Assembly: GCF_016862095.1 (NCBI RefSeq)
Contig: NZ_BOMH01000025.1
Location: 1 to 64,000, forward strand
Direction: 5' to 3'
From: Actinoplanes cyaneus
Lineage (GTDB): Bacteria > Actinomycetota > Actinomycetes > Mycobacteriales > Micromonosporaceae
DNA length: 64,000 nucleotides
The notes under the pieces were generated by a model. It saw nothing but the letters and a program-made list of their open reading frames with translations, was not told the DNA's origin and did no database searches. Shown one piece after another: positions 1 through 8,318 of the stretch (position 1 is its first letter; every line of letters starts with the position of its first letter). The position numbers were made by a program, and so were the translations under genes.

Positions 1-38
1 GGGGGGGGTGGGGGGGGTGGTGGCGGAGAATGGGGATC

Positions 39-554
39 ATGTATCTGATCAGGGAACGGTTCTTTGCCATCGGGGACGACTTCGATGTGCTGGACGAGAA
101 CGGCACCAAGGTCTACCGCGTCGACGGCAAGGCGTTCAGTGTCCGGGACAAGCTGGTCATCGAGGACCCGGACGGGAACGAGGTGGCGACCGTGCACCGT
201 CACCTGGTCGCGCTCCGGCCGACGTACGAGATCCGGATCGGTGGCGAGGAGGCCGCCGAGGTGCGCAAGAAGCTGTTCACGCCGTTCCGGGACAAGTTCA
301 CCATCGACGTGCCGGGTCACGACGACCTGACGATGAAGGGTGATCTGCTGGATCACGAGTACGTGATCGAGCTCGACGGCGACGAGGTGGCGGCGGTCTC
401 CAAGCGCTGGCTGACCGTGCGGGACACGTACGCCGTACAGCTGAAGTCGGGGGTTGATCCGCTCCTGATCCTCTGCAGTGTGCTCGCGCTGGACCTGGCG
501 ATGGAGCGCGAGGCCGAGAAGCACGACAAGAAGCAGCGCGACGACGAGAACTGA
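39..554 (+). CDS. LURP-one-related (tubby-like fold) protein
   Basis: A 171-residue protein with the hallmark opening YLIRERFFAIGDDFDV followed by repeated short beta-strand segments (VYRVDGKAFSVRDKLVIEDP). This is typical of the LURP-one-related family, which shares the tubby C-terminal/scramblase beta-barrel fold. Bacterial members have no settled function; a lipid- or membrane-associated role is only inferred from the fold. The start at 39 is preferred because GGAG at 25-28 sits 10 bases upstream; the in-frame ATG at 30 would leave only one base. The tail (EREAEKHDKKQRDDEN) is highly charged. No neighbour on the left is visible because the window begins here, inside a G-rich run (positions 1-20). 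Confidence 0.85.
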   Translation: MYLIRERFFAIGDDFDVLDENGTKVYRVDGKAFSVRDKLVIEDPDGNEVATVHRHLVALRPTYEIRIGGEEAAEVRKKLFTPFRDKFTIDVPGHDDLTMKGDLLDHEYVIELDGDEVAAVSKRWLTVRDTYAVQLKSGVDPLLILCSVLALDLAMEREAEKHDKKQRDDEN

Positions 555-617
555 GCGGAATTCGCAACCGCGCCGTCCGCCGGTCGATGGAGTGGCATCG
601 AGATCCGGGAGGTCCTC

Positions 618-1397
618 ATGCTGGCTGAGCGCACCGCTGCTCACCCCGTCGACTGGTGGCGGCAGTTCCAGACCGCGACCGAACGGTTCGACGAGGCGAT
701 CGTCACCACCGGCCTGACCGAGCTGCTGCTGCCGAAGATCACCTCGCAGCTGCTGCAGCGGGAGGCCGACATCGCCGCCGACATCGCGATCCTGTACCGG
801 AACAAGCCGAACAGCGAGGGCCTGCTGGACAGGTACAACGGCGCCCGGCATCGGCTGCGGGAGACGATCGCCCGCCTCGCGGACCGCGACGTCGACCCGG
901 CCGCGCTCGCCGAGGCGGAGGTGGTGTCCTGGATTCTCGACGGCGACTACGCGCGGGCCGCCGCGGAGATCGAGCCCCGGGTCGGCGCGGTCCGGCTGCT
1001 GCGCATCTTCGTCTCGGCGCTGCGGGTCTCCGCGCTCGACGTGAACGTGACCGCGCACCTGCTGAACGCCGGGCGCACCCCGTCCGAGGCCATCTACGCT
1101 GGCAAGATCGTCGGTAAGTACGGCTACTGGCCCGACTGGCTGCGTGACCTGGTCGTCGAGCACGCCGTGGCCGGCACCCTGACCGATGAGTTCGTCGCCG
1201 CGCTGGACCTGTGCGCGTTCGCGACGCTGCGCTCGACGCAGTCACGACTGGCCCGGCAGTTGCTGCGCCGCGAGCCGGCGGCGATCAACTCGGCGGCGCG
1301 GACCCTCGAGGCGATCGGGGAGACCGACATCGCCGTACGGCTGCGCGAGGGGGACGTGGGCGCGGTGGCGTTCGCCGCCCGCTTCGCCTCCGTCTGA
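618..1397 (+). CDS. Conserved hypothetical alpha-helical protein
   Basis: A 259-residue soluble protein that I do not recognise. It is predicted mostly helical, with repeated Leu/Ala-rich amphipathic stretches and no signal peptide or membrane segment. It carries short TPR/HEAT-like helical pairs (for example ALAEAEVVSWILDGDYARAAAEIEPR) but no clear motif. The start is well supported: GGGAGG lies a few bases upstream of ATG 618. It lies 63 bases after the LURP-one gene in the same direction, so the two could share a transcript, and it converges tail-to-tail with the diguanylate cyclase gene (9-base gap). Codon use matches the surroundings, so it is probably a resident gene. Confidence 0.75.
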   Translation: MLAERTAAHPVDWWRQFQTATERFDEAIVTTGLTELLLPKITSQLLQREADIAADIAILYRNKPNSEGLLDRYNGARHRLRETIARLADRDVDPAALAEAEVVSWILDGDYARAAAEIEPRVGAVRLLRIFVSALRVSALDVNVTAHLLNAGRTPSEAIYAGKIVGKYGYWPDWLRDLVVEHAVAGTLTDEFVAALDLCAFATLRSTQSRLARQLLRREPAAINSAARTLEAIGETDIAVRLREGDVGAVAFAARFASV

Positions 1398-1406
1398 GAC
1401 GGGGCG

Positions 1407-2870
1407 TCACACCGCGGCGAGCGCCACGCGGTCGCGGCCCGCGCCCTTGGCCTGGTAGAGGGCGGCATCCGCACGGGCGAAGAGCGCGACCGACGATTCC
1501 TGGCCGTCCCAGACCGCGATGCCCGCGGAGAAGGTCTGCCCGGACGGTGTCAGCGGGCGCAGCCGGTCCAGGAGTTCGGCTGCCGCGGCACCCCCGCAGT
1601 TCGGGATGAGCAGGGCGAACTCCTCGCCGCCGTAGCGGGCCAGCAGGTCGCCGGAGCGCAGACCGGCGGCCCAGGCCGCGGCGGCCTCCTTGAGGAGCCG
1701 GTCGCCGGCCTGATGGCCGTACTGATCGTTGAACCGCTTGAAGTGGTCGAGGTCGAGAACGGCAAGGGCCAGCGACTTCCCGTCGCGGCGAGCGTGGTCC
1801 AGCGCCAGCGGCAACGCCAGCTCCCAGGCGCGCCGGTTGGCCAGGCCGGTCAGCGTGTCGCGCTGGGCCAGCTCGGTGAGCTCCTCGGCCTGGCGTTCGA
1901 GCACCGACGCCTGCCCCTCGACCTGCCGGATCAGGACCGCCATGCGGGCGACCACCAGCAGGAACATCCCGACGCAGCCCACCACGATGGCCGGGGCGTC
2001 GGCCACGTGGTTGTGCTCGTGCCAGGCCTGCGCGGCGAGCAGCAGCGGCGCGATCATCGTGGCGGTGGTGAGCAGCACCAGCCGCCATCGCGAGAAGCGC
2101 CGGCCGACGACCTGCACCGGCGCGGCCAGGTCACGGATACCGGGGTGCAGCCCGGCAGCGCCGAACAGGCCGAAGGCGATCAGGTAACCGGCGTCCATGA
2201 GATGGCTGACGAAGGTGCCGGCCTCGAACTCGAAATGGTCGCTCAGCGCCCAGGCGTAGTCCGCCGCCAGGTAACTGGTCATCCCGGCGGCGAGCAGCCG
2301 GAACGCGCCGTTGCGGGCGCCGCCGCCGACCAGCATGCGGGCCAGGAGCGCCAGCAGCAGCAGATCGAGCACGGGATAGCTGATCGCGACCAGCTTCCCG
2401 GCCGAGGTGAGCTCGGTGGACCGGGTGACCGGCTTCATCAGGTACACCCAGGCGATCAATGCGAACGCCCCGGCGAGGATGACCGCCTCGATGACCCCGG
2501 CGGAGTCGCGCGCGGGCAGCCGGCGCCGCAGGATCAGCACCAGCACCATGGCCTCCAGGAAGCCGGCGCTCAGGTAGACCACGTCGGCTGGCGCCGGGTA
2601 GACCGAGATGTGCAGGTGGCGCGCATACCAGGCGTACGTGAAGTCCCCGGCGACCACGAGGAGCTGGCAGGCCGCGAAGGCCACCCACAACCGCGCGGAG
2701 ACCGCCCTGTTCCCGCGCACGCCGACGATCATGGCGACCGCGCCGGACACCGCGATCGCGTCGTAGCTGATGGTCTGCAGCCAGGTGTCGGGCGTGCCGA
2801 AGTACGCGACCACCGCGACCGCCAGGGCAATCAGGTACCAGACCCACGGCGGCCAGACCGCTCGTCTCAT
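1407..2870 (-). CDS. Membrane-anchored diguanylate cyclase (GGDEF)
   Basis: A 487-residue protein expected to make cyclic di-GMP from two GTP. About eight hydrophobic segments fill roughly residues 5-300 (for example WYLIALAVAVVAYFG), forming a polytopic sensor region, followed by a short coiled segment (RQVEGQASVLERQAEELTEL) and a GGDEF domain at about 338-487. The active motif is ARYGGEEFALL at about 412-422. Five residues upstream lies an RSGD match to the RxxD inhibitory I-site, so product feedback is likely. The start at 2870 is chosen because AGGAGGG (2874-2880) lies just upstream; a longer reading frame to 2954 lacks this. It is next to a Ser/Thr kinase gene read in the same direction and separated by 105 bases. 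Confidence 0.93.
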   Translation of the reverse strand: MRRAVWPPWVWYLIALAVAVVAYFGTPDTWLQTISYDAIAVSGAVAMIVGVRGNRAVSARLWVAFAACQLLVVAGDFTYAWYARHLHISVYPAPADVVYLSAGFLEAMVLVLILRRRLPARDSAGVIEAVILAGAFALIAWVYLMKPVTRSTELTSAGKLVAISYPVLDLLLLALLARMLVGGGARNGAFRLLAAGMTSYLAADYAWALSDHFEFEAGTFVSHLMDAGYLIAFGLFGAAGLHPGIRDLAAPVQVVGRRFSRWRLVLLTTATMIAPLLLAAQAWHEHNHVADAPAIVVGCVGMFLLVVARMAVLIRQVEGQASVLERQAEELTELAQRDTLTGLANRRAWELALPLALDHARRDGKSLALAVLDLDHFKRFNDQYGHQAGDRLLKEAAAAWAAGLRSGDLLARYGGEEFALLIPNCGGAAAAELLDRLRPLTPSGQTFSAGIAVWDGQESSVALFARADAALYQAKGAGRDRVALAAV

Positions 2871-2975
2871 TCGCCCTCCTGGTCCGCACGCCCCGGCTGG
2901 GCGCCCGCACCTCATTGCAGCAGGCGAAAGCAGTGGATATCGCACAAACGGCACACCGAACGGGCGAGGGCCGGC

Positions 2976-4508
2976 TTAAAGGGGTCCCCGGTCGACGAAG
3001 CTGAACGAGGACAGTGGCGGGGCGTCGCCGAGCACCTCGACGAAGAGGACCTTGTCGCCGGGACTCCACTGCACGAAGCCGTACGTCTCGTTGGAGATGT
3101 AGTAGGTGGGGCGCTTCTTGTCGTCGGTGCCCTCGGCGGGCTCGATCGAGAAGAGGGTCGCCTTGGTCGCCTCGCACGTCGTCGGGACCAGGCGCGCCGA
3201 CTCGTCCAGCACGATCTTCACGCCGAGGCAGGTCTGCCGCTTGGCGCCCGGGTCACGCAGGGAACGGATCATGAACTCGACGCCGACCGGGTCCAGGACG
3301 AACTCCGACTTTGTGCCGGTGCCGTCACCGCCCTGAACCTCCGCGTCGGTGACGTCCAGGGCCAGGTCACGGTCGGCCTCGGCGATGTGGATCAGCGCGC
3401 GGCGGTTGCCGAGCATGATCGACGACAGTTTCTGGGCCGGTGACAGTGACGGCTCCTTCGCCGCCGGCGCCGACGACGCGACGACCGGCGCGCTGCTGAT
3501 TGCCACGTCGGGGACGGCGCCGTCGTCCTTCGGCAGGAATCTGGCGAGGGCGACACCGGCGGCGGCCAGGAGCAGGACGGCGACGGCGGTGATCGGAAGC
3601 AGTCGTGAGCGGCGGCGCTTCGGCACGGCCGGCACCAGCATGGTGTCCGCCTCGACCGGAGCCGGAGCCGGCGACGAGACCGGAGCGGCCGGCGACCCCG
3701 CCAGCAGCACGTCGAGCAGTTCCCGCGCGGTCGGCCGCGCGTCCGGCTCCTTGTCCAGAGCCCGTTCCACAGCCCCGCGCAGCGGCTCCGGTATCCCCGA
3801 CAGATCTGGCGGCTGGGTCAGGATCCGCATCGCCGTCGCGGCCGCCGAGTCCGCCGCGTACGGCGTCCGCCCGGTCGCGGCGTAAGCGACCACCGCACCC
3901 CACGCGAAGATGTCCGCCGCCGGCGTCACCGGCCGCCCGCCGGCCGGGTCGAACCGCTCCGGCGCCATGTACGCCACGGTCCCGACCATCTGATCGGTCC
4001 GCGTGTGCTGACTCGTCGCCTCGAACGCGCGCGCGATGCCGAAGTCGATCACCTTGATCCCGCCGCGCGCGAACAGCACGTTCCCCGGCTTGAGGTCGCG
4101 GTGGATCACGCCGGCGCCGTGGATCGCGGTCAGCGCTGTCGCGATGCCGACAGCCACGCCGTGCAGCGCCGCCCCGGACAGCGGCCCGTTCTCCCGCACC
4201 TCGGCGGCCAGGCTCGGGCCGTCGACGAACTCGACCACCAGGTACGGCGGCTCATGATCGGGGTCGGCGTCGAGCACCTCGGCGGTCGAGAACGGCGGCA
4301 CCTGCTTGGCCCGGTTCACCTCGCTGCGGAAACGGGCGCGGAACTCGGACTCGTGGGCGAACTCCGACCGCACCATCTTGATCGCCACGAGGCGCCCGTC
4401 CTGGTCACGGCCCTGGAACACCGTTCCCATGCCGCCCTCGCCGAGCCTGCCGATCAGTTCGTACCGGCCGAGCCGGGTCTCGTCGCCCGGACGTAACGGC
4501 ATGCTCAT
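2976..4508 (-). CDS. Hanks-type Ser/Thr protein kinase, membrane anchored
   Basis: A 510-residue receptor-like kinase. The kinase domain covers about residues 15-270 with a glycine loop (RLGEGGMGTV), invariant Lys44 (VAIKMV), catalytic loop HRDLKPGNV (136-144), DFG (155-157) and APE (182-184), so it should be active. A Pro/Ala/Val linker leads to one membrane helix at about 303-323, and the last 180 residues form an extracytoplasmic domain that is not PASTA; it has two spaced cysteines (RQTCLGVKI and VPTTCEA). Start 4508 (MSMPLRP) is preferred because GAGGGGG lies about 11 bases upstream; in-frame ATGs at 4571 and 4535 lack a ribosome site. It is divergent from a second diguanylate cyclase gene, so the 86-base gap probably holds both promoters. 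Confidence 0.93.
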   Translation of the reverse strand: MSMPLRPGDETRLGRYELIGRLGEGGMGTVFQGRDQDGRLVAIKMVRSEFAHESEFRARFRSEVNRAKQVPPFSTAEVLDADPDHEPPYLVVEFVDGPSLAAEVRENGPLSGAALHGVAVGIATALTAIHGAGVIHRDLKPGNVLFARGGIKVIDFGIARAFEATSQHTRTDQMVGTVAYMAPERFDPAGGRPVTPAADIFAWGAVVAYAATGRTPYAADSAAATAMRILTQPPDLSGIPEPLRGAVERALDKEPDARPTARELLDVLLAGSPAAPVSSPAPAPVEADTMLVPAVPKRRRSRLLPITAVAVLLLAAAGVALARFLPKDDGAVPDVAISSAPVVASSAPAAKEPSLSPAQKLSSIMLGNRRALIHIAEADRDLALDVTDAEVQGGDGTGTKSEFVLDPVGVEFMIRSLRDPGAKRQTCLGVKIVLDESARLVPTTCEATKATLFSIEPAEGTDDKKRPTYYISNETYGFVQWSPGDKVLFVEVLGDAPPLSSFSFVDRGPL

Positions 4509-4594
4509 GTCGACTTGTGCCCCCTCTGCCGGCATCGGGCGGAGTTTACCCATGCCGATCACGAGGACCACTCAGGACTACGATCAATCGGACG

Positions 4595-6193
4595 ATGAGC
4601 GCGTACATGGATCCGAGGACTCTGAACGCGGAGCTCACCGCGCTCGAGGAACATCCGCGTTACGGCATGGACCTGGACGAGTGGTTCGCCCGTGCCACCG
4701 CCCTCGAGAAGGCCGCGGCCGAGCTCGGAGCCACCGACCTGGAGCTTCGGGCACAGCTGCTGCGGGCGGACATCGTCGGGCGCCGCGGGGATGTGATCAC
4801 CAGCGGGCAGATCTGCCGGCAGGTGAACGCGTGGGCCACCGATCACGAGCATCAGCTGCTGCTGGTGCTGAGTCATCTGCGGTTGTCGCCGTACTTCGGT
4901 CAGCTCGGCGACTATCCGACAGCGCTGGAGCACGCGCTCGGCGCTCTCGAGGCGCTGTCCCGGATGGGGGACGCGGCTTCGCCGTACCTGCGATGGCGGT
5001 GTGTGATGGCGCTCGCGGATGCGCTCGCCGACGTCGAGGACATCGAGGGCGCCCGCCAGCGTTATGCGGAGGCCGGCAAACTGTCGGTCACGCTCGGTGA
5101 CATCCGGGCGCGGATCCGGGTCTTCAACAACCTGGCCTTCACCGAGCACGACGTCGGGGACAGCGCGCAGGCCGAGCATGCCGTCGAGCGGATCCTGCAG
5201 CTCGCCGCCGAGCACGGGCTGACCCTCGACTACAACACGCTCGACACCGTCGCGCACGTGCAGCTCGGCGCCGGGCGGTACCAGGACGCGATCACGACGC
5301 TGCTGCCGGCGCTCGACGACGAGTACGCGATCGCCTACGAGGAGGTCGGCTCCCGCGCGCAGTGCCTGGTCACGCTCTCCGAGGTGCACCGCCGTGCCGG
5401 GGACCTGACGGGCGCGCAGGACGCCGTGGACCGCTGCCGCCTGCTCTGCGAGGACCGCCGCCTGTTCGGGGTCGCCGTCGACGTCCGCCGCGAGCAGGCG
5501 GAGATCTGGGCCGCGGCGGGACGGTTCGCCGAGGCGCTCGACGAGTACAAGGCGTTCCACGCCGCCGCGATGGCGCTGACCTCCAGCGAGCGCGATGCCC
5601 GGGCGAAGACCCTTCATGCGATGTACGAGGCGGACGAGGCCCGCCGAGCCGGGGCACGCGCCCAGGAGCTGTCCCTGCGCGACCCGTTGACCGGCCTGTT
5701 CAACCGCCGCTTCGTCGATGTCGAACTGCCCGTCCTGATCGGTCAGGCCCTGGAGGCGCACACGCCGCTGTCGGTCGCGATCGTGGATCTCGACCACTTC
5801 AAGCGGATCAACGACACGTGTTCGCACGAGGTCGGCGACGAGGTGCTGCGGCGGGTCGCGGAGCTGCTCACCGACTCGGCGGCGAGCGGGCGGGACGCGT
5901 TCGCGGCGCGGCTCGGCGGCGAGGAGTTCCTGCTGGTGCAGCCGGGTGCGGACCCGTCCACGGCGTACGCGTGGGCGGAACGGCTGCGCGTCGCGATCCG
6001 GTCGCACGACTGGCGTCCGATCACCGGGGCCGTGCCGGTGACCGCGAGCATCGGCGTGGCCACGTCGGCGGAGAGCTGCCGGACGCAGGAGGCGCTGCTG
6101 CGGCTCGCCGACACGCACCTCTACGCCGCCAAGGAGGGTGGCCGGGACCGCACCGCCGACGGCCCTCACCACGTGCTGAAACAGGCCTCCTGA
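4595..6193 (+). CDS. TPR-containing cytosolic diguanylate cyclase (GGDEF)
   Basis: A 532-residue protein without membrane segments. Residues 1-350 are a run of degenerate tetratricopeptide-like helical repeats (for example YPTALEHALGALEAL and RYQDAITTLLPAL), a likely protein-interaction or ligand-sensing solenoid. A GGDEF domain occupies 363-532 with DPLTGLFNRR at its start and ARLGGEEFLLV at about 438-448. The position that would be the RxxD I-site reads GRDA, so canonical product inhibition appears lost, unlike the membrane cyclase at 1407-2870. The start is uncertain: ATG 4595 or ATG 4607, neither with a strong ribosome site. An in-frame ATG at 4517 would begin inside the divergent kinase promoter region. 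It is followed by a 25-bp hairpin at 6265. Confidence 0.92.
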   Translation: MSAYMDPRTLNAELTALEEHPRYGMDLDEWFARATALEKAAAELGATDLELRAQLLRADIVGRRGDVITSGQICRQVNAWATDHEHQLLLVLSHLRLSPYFGQLGDYPTALEHALGALEALSRMGDAASPYLRWRCVMALADALADVEDIEGARQRYAEAGKLSVTLGDIRARIRVFNNLAFTEHDVGDSAQAEHAVERILQLAAEHGLTLDYNTLDTVAHVQLGAGRYQDAITTLLPALDDEYAIAYEEVGSRAQCLVTLSEVHRRAGDLTGAQDAVDRCRLLCEDRRLFGVAVDVRREQAEIWAAAGRFAEALDEYKAFHAAAMALTSSERDARAKTLHAMYEADEARRAGARAQELSLRDPLTGLFNRRFVDVELPVLIGQALEAHTPLSVAIVDLDHFKRINDTCSHEVGDEVLRRVAELLTDSAASGRDAFAARLGGEEFLLVQPGADPSTAYAWAERLRVAIRSHDWRPITGAVPVTASIGVATSAESCRTQEALLRLADTHLYAAKEGGRDRTADGPHHVLKQAS

Positions 6194-6264
6194 CTAGCGG
6201 CATCCGCCGTGCGTGATGCTCCGCGAACTCCGCTCGGGCCCGGCCAGCCGCGCGACTCGCCCTT

Positions 6265-6323
6265 CCCGGCTGGTCCTCATGGGCGTTATGAGGGACGAAT
6301 AACGCCCATGAGGACCAGCCGGG
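6265..6323. terminator. Perfect 25-bp inverted repeat between convergent genes
   Basis: Left arm 6265-6289 and right arm 6299-6323 are exact reverse complements (25 bp) with a 9-base loop. It lies between the convergent GGDEF gene (ends 6193) and FGGY kinase gene (ends 6608), so it can end transcription from both sides. There is no T tract, as is usual in actinomycetes. The arm reads GGCTGGTCCTCATGGGCGTT and matches the hairpin family described at 12514, 27143, 27205, 60569 and 60631. Confidence 0.8.
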
Positions 6324-6357
6324 ACCTGGGGCCGCGTCGCGACCTGGACCACCGGCG

Positions 6358-6438
6358 TCGTCGCGGGCTCCGGCGGGTGGGCGCGTGCGGCCCACTCGAG
6401 TCCGACTCGTCGCGGGCTCCGGCAAGTGGGCGTGTGCG
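6358..6438. repeat. Two 32-bp imperfect direct repeats in a 414-bp gene-free stretch
   Basis: The stretch 6194-6607 has no convincing gene. After the hairpin it carries two near-identical 32-base units (6358-6389 and 6407-6438; core TCGTCGCGGGCTCCGGC) spaced 49 bases apart. An inverted pair CCCACTCGAG (6391-6400) and CTCGAGTGGG (6444-6453) flanks the second copy. The function is unknown; an intergenic RNA or spacer is possible. Confidence 0.6.
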
Positions 6439-6607
6439 AGCGGCTCGAGTGGGACGACGGGGGTTGTGCCTTGACCGTGCCCCGCCGCGGAGGCCGCCCT
6501 TGCGGGCTGAGCGTTCTGGGCCGGTCACGGCCCTGCTCAGCCCGGAAGGGTCCCCGCGGGAGCGACGATCCGGACCACAGCGGAGATGGGCAATGAAGAT
6601 CTTGCTC

Positions 6608-8203
6608 TTAGCTGTTGGCGACCGCTGCCTGCTCGACCGGCAGGGCCGCCACGTAGCGCTGGATGAACGCGTCGAAACCGGCGACGTCGGCCGGGTCGGG
6701 AGTGGCCGTCTCCAGCTCGGCGCCGGCGAAGACCGTGCTGGTCAGGAAGTCGTCGAGGGTCTGGCCGGGCTGCTTGCCGGTGAGGTACGCGGCGAGGATC
6801 GCGATGCCCCAGGCGCCGCCCTCGGAGGCGAGGTCGCCGACCGAGACCGGGGTGTTGATCGCGGCGGCCAGCAGGTTCTGGGCGACGCCCTTGGTCTTGA
6901 ACAGGCCGCCGTGCGCGAACATGCGGTCGAGCTGGACGTTCTCGGCCTTCTGGAGCACGTCCATGCCGAGGCGCAGCGTGGCGAGCGCGGAGTAGAGCTG
7001 GACGCGCATGAACGTGGCGAGGTTCAGCGTGCTGCCGGGCTCGCGCAGGAACAGCGGGCGGCCCTCGTGCAGCTTCGTGATCGGCTCGCCGGACAGGTAG
7101 TTGAACGCCATCAGGCCGCCACCGTCGGGAGCGCCGCTCAGCGCGGAGCGGAACAGCGTCTCGAAGACGGTGTTGGTGTCCGCCGTGGAGCCGAGCGCGG
7201 TGGCGAACTCGGCGAACAGGCCGGCCCACGAGTTCAGCTCGCTGGCGCCGTTGTTGCAGTGCACCATCGCGACCAGGTCGCCGGCCGGGGTGGTGACCAG
7301 GTCGACCTCGGGGTGCATGCGGCTCAGCGGGCCGTCCAGCACGATCATGGCGAAGATGCTGGTGCCGGCGCTGACGTTGCCGGTGCGGCGGGCGACGGAG
7401 TTGGTGGCGACCATGCCGGTGCCGGCGTCGCCCTCGGGCGGGCAGACGACCGCGCCGGGCTGGAGCTTTCCGCTCGGGTCGAGCAGCTTGGCGCCGGCCT
7501 CGGTGAGCGTGCCGCCGGACTCGCCGGCCGGGAGCACGGCCGGGAGCAGCTGCTCCAGCTTGACGGGCAGGCGGCCGGCGGCGAGCTCGTCGAACCGGTC
7601 GAGCATGCCCTCGTCGTAATAGCCGGTGGTGACGTCGATCGGGAACATGCCGCTGGCGTCGCCGACACCGAGGACCTGCCGGCCGGTGAGCTTCCAGTGC
7701 ACGTAACCGGCGAGCGTGGTGAGGTGGGCGAGGCGGGCGACATGCTCCTCGCCGTCGAGCACGGCCTGGTGGAGGTGGGCGATGCTCCAGCGGTGCGGGA
7801 TGTTGTAGCCGAAGAGCTCGCTGAGCTGCTCGGAGGCGGCGCCGGTGTTGGTGTTGCGCCAGGTGCGGAACGGGGTGAGCAGCTCGCCGGCGGCGTCGAA
7901 CGCGAGGTAGCCGTGCATCATGGCGGAGACGCCGAGCGCGCCGACGGAGGTCAGCTCGACGCCGTGACGCTTCCGGACATCCTCGGCGAGCGCCGCGAAG
8001 CAGTCCTGCACGCCGGCCCAGACCGCGTCGAGGGAGTAGGTCCAGACGCGGTCGACGAACTGGTTCTCCCAGTCGTGGGCGCCGGTGGCGATCGCCGCGT
8101 GATCCGGCCCGATCAGCACCGCCTTGATGCGGGTCGATCCGAACTCGATGCCGAGCGCGGTGCGCCCCTGCTCGATCGCTGCACGCGTTTCCGTCATGGT
8201 CAT
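6608..8203 (-). CDS. FGGY-family carbohydrate kinase (ribulokinase/xylulokinase-like)
   Basis: A 531-residue sugar kinase. The N-terminal phosphate-binding motif GIEFGSTRIKAVLIG (about 18-32) and a second ATP-binding region near VVCPPEGDAGTGMVATNSV are those of FGGY kinases. It resembles the long-form bacterial kinases often annotated as xylulokinase or the alternative L-ribulokinase of arabinose catabolism rather than classical AraB. It is expected to phosphorylate a ketopentose such as L-ribulose or D-xylulose with ATP in the cytosol. The start at 8203 has CTTGAGG (complement of 8211-8214 core) seven bases upstream. An AraR-like palindrome at 8237-8250 supports a pentose role. It appears to be monocistronic, with no isomerase or epimerase nearby. 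Confidence 0.88.
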   Translation of the reverse strand: MTMTETRAAIEQGRTALGIEFGSTRIKAVLIGPDHAAIATGAHDWENQFVDRVWTYSLDAVWAGVQDCFAALAEDVRKRHGVELTSVGALGVSAMMHGYLAFDAAGELLTPFRTWRNTNTGAASEQLSELFGYNIPHRWSIAHLHQAVLDGEEHVARLAHLTTLAGYVHWKLTGRQVLGVGDASGMFPIDVTTGYYDEGMLDRFDELAAGRLPVKLEQLLPAVLPAGESGGTLTEAGAKLLDPSGKLQPGAVVCPPEGDAGTGMVATNSVARRTGNVSAGTSIFAMIVLDGPLSRMHPEVDLVTTPAGDLVAMVHCNNGASELNSWAGLFAEFATALGSTADTNTVFETLFRSALSGAPDGGGLMAFNYLSGEPITKLHEGRPLFLREPGSTLNLATFMRVQLYSALATLRLGMDVLQKAENVQLDRMFAHGGLFKTKGVAQNLLAAAINTPVSVGDLASEGGAWGIAILAAYLTGKQPGQTLDDFLTSTVFAGAELETATPDPADVAGFDAFIQRYVAALPVEQAAVANS

Positions 8204-8236
8204 GTTTCTACCTCAAGCGCGGACGGGAGATGGGAG

Positions 8237-8250
8237 TGTGAACGCTAACA
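8237..8250. promoter_or_regulatory. LacI-family (AraR-like) operator upstream of the FGGY kinase
   Basis: TGTGAACGCTAACA is an imperfect palindrome (10 of 14 positions symmetric). Its complement TGTTAGCGTTCACA resembles the TGTTAGCG-type site of LacI-family arabinose repressors in actinobacteria. It lies 34 bases upstream of the kinase start, where binding would block transcription. The matching regulator is not in the window. Confidence 0.6.
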
Positions 8251-8318
8251 TTTGTGCTGACGCAGCTCAGCGTCTGACGACAGCTGAGACGGAGGACGCT
8301 CACAGGATAGAGCCCGGA

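Noticed and set aside
1713-3443. Long open frame (576 codons) on the plus strand opposite the cyclase and kinase genes
   Set aside because: Composition is Gln/Arg/Gly/His-rich without structure and is the antisense shadow of two certain genes.
6358-6438. CRISPR-like direct repeats
   Set aside because: Only two imperfect 32-bp copies, no third repeat and no cas genes.
6209-8248. 679-codon open frame opposite the FGGY kinase
   Set aside because: Antisense shadow produced by high GC; the minus-strand kinase is unambiguous.
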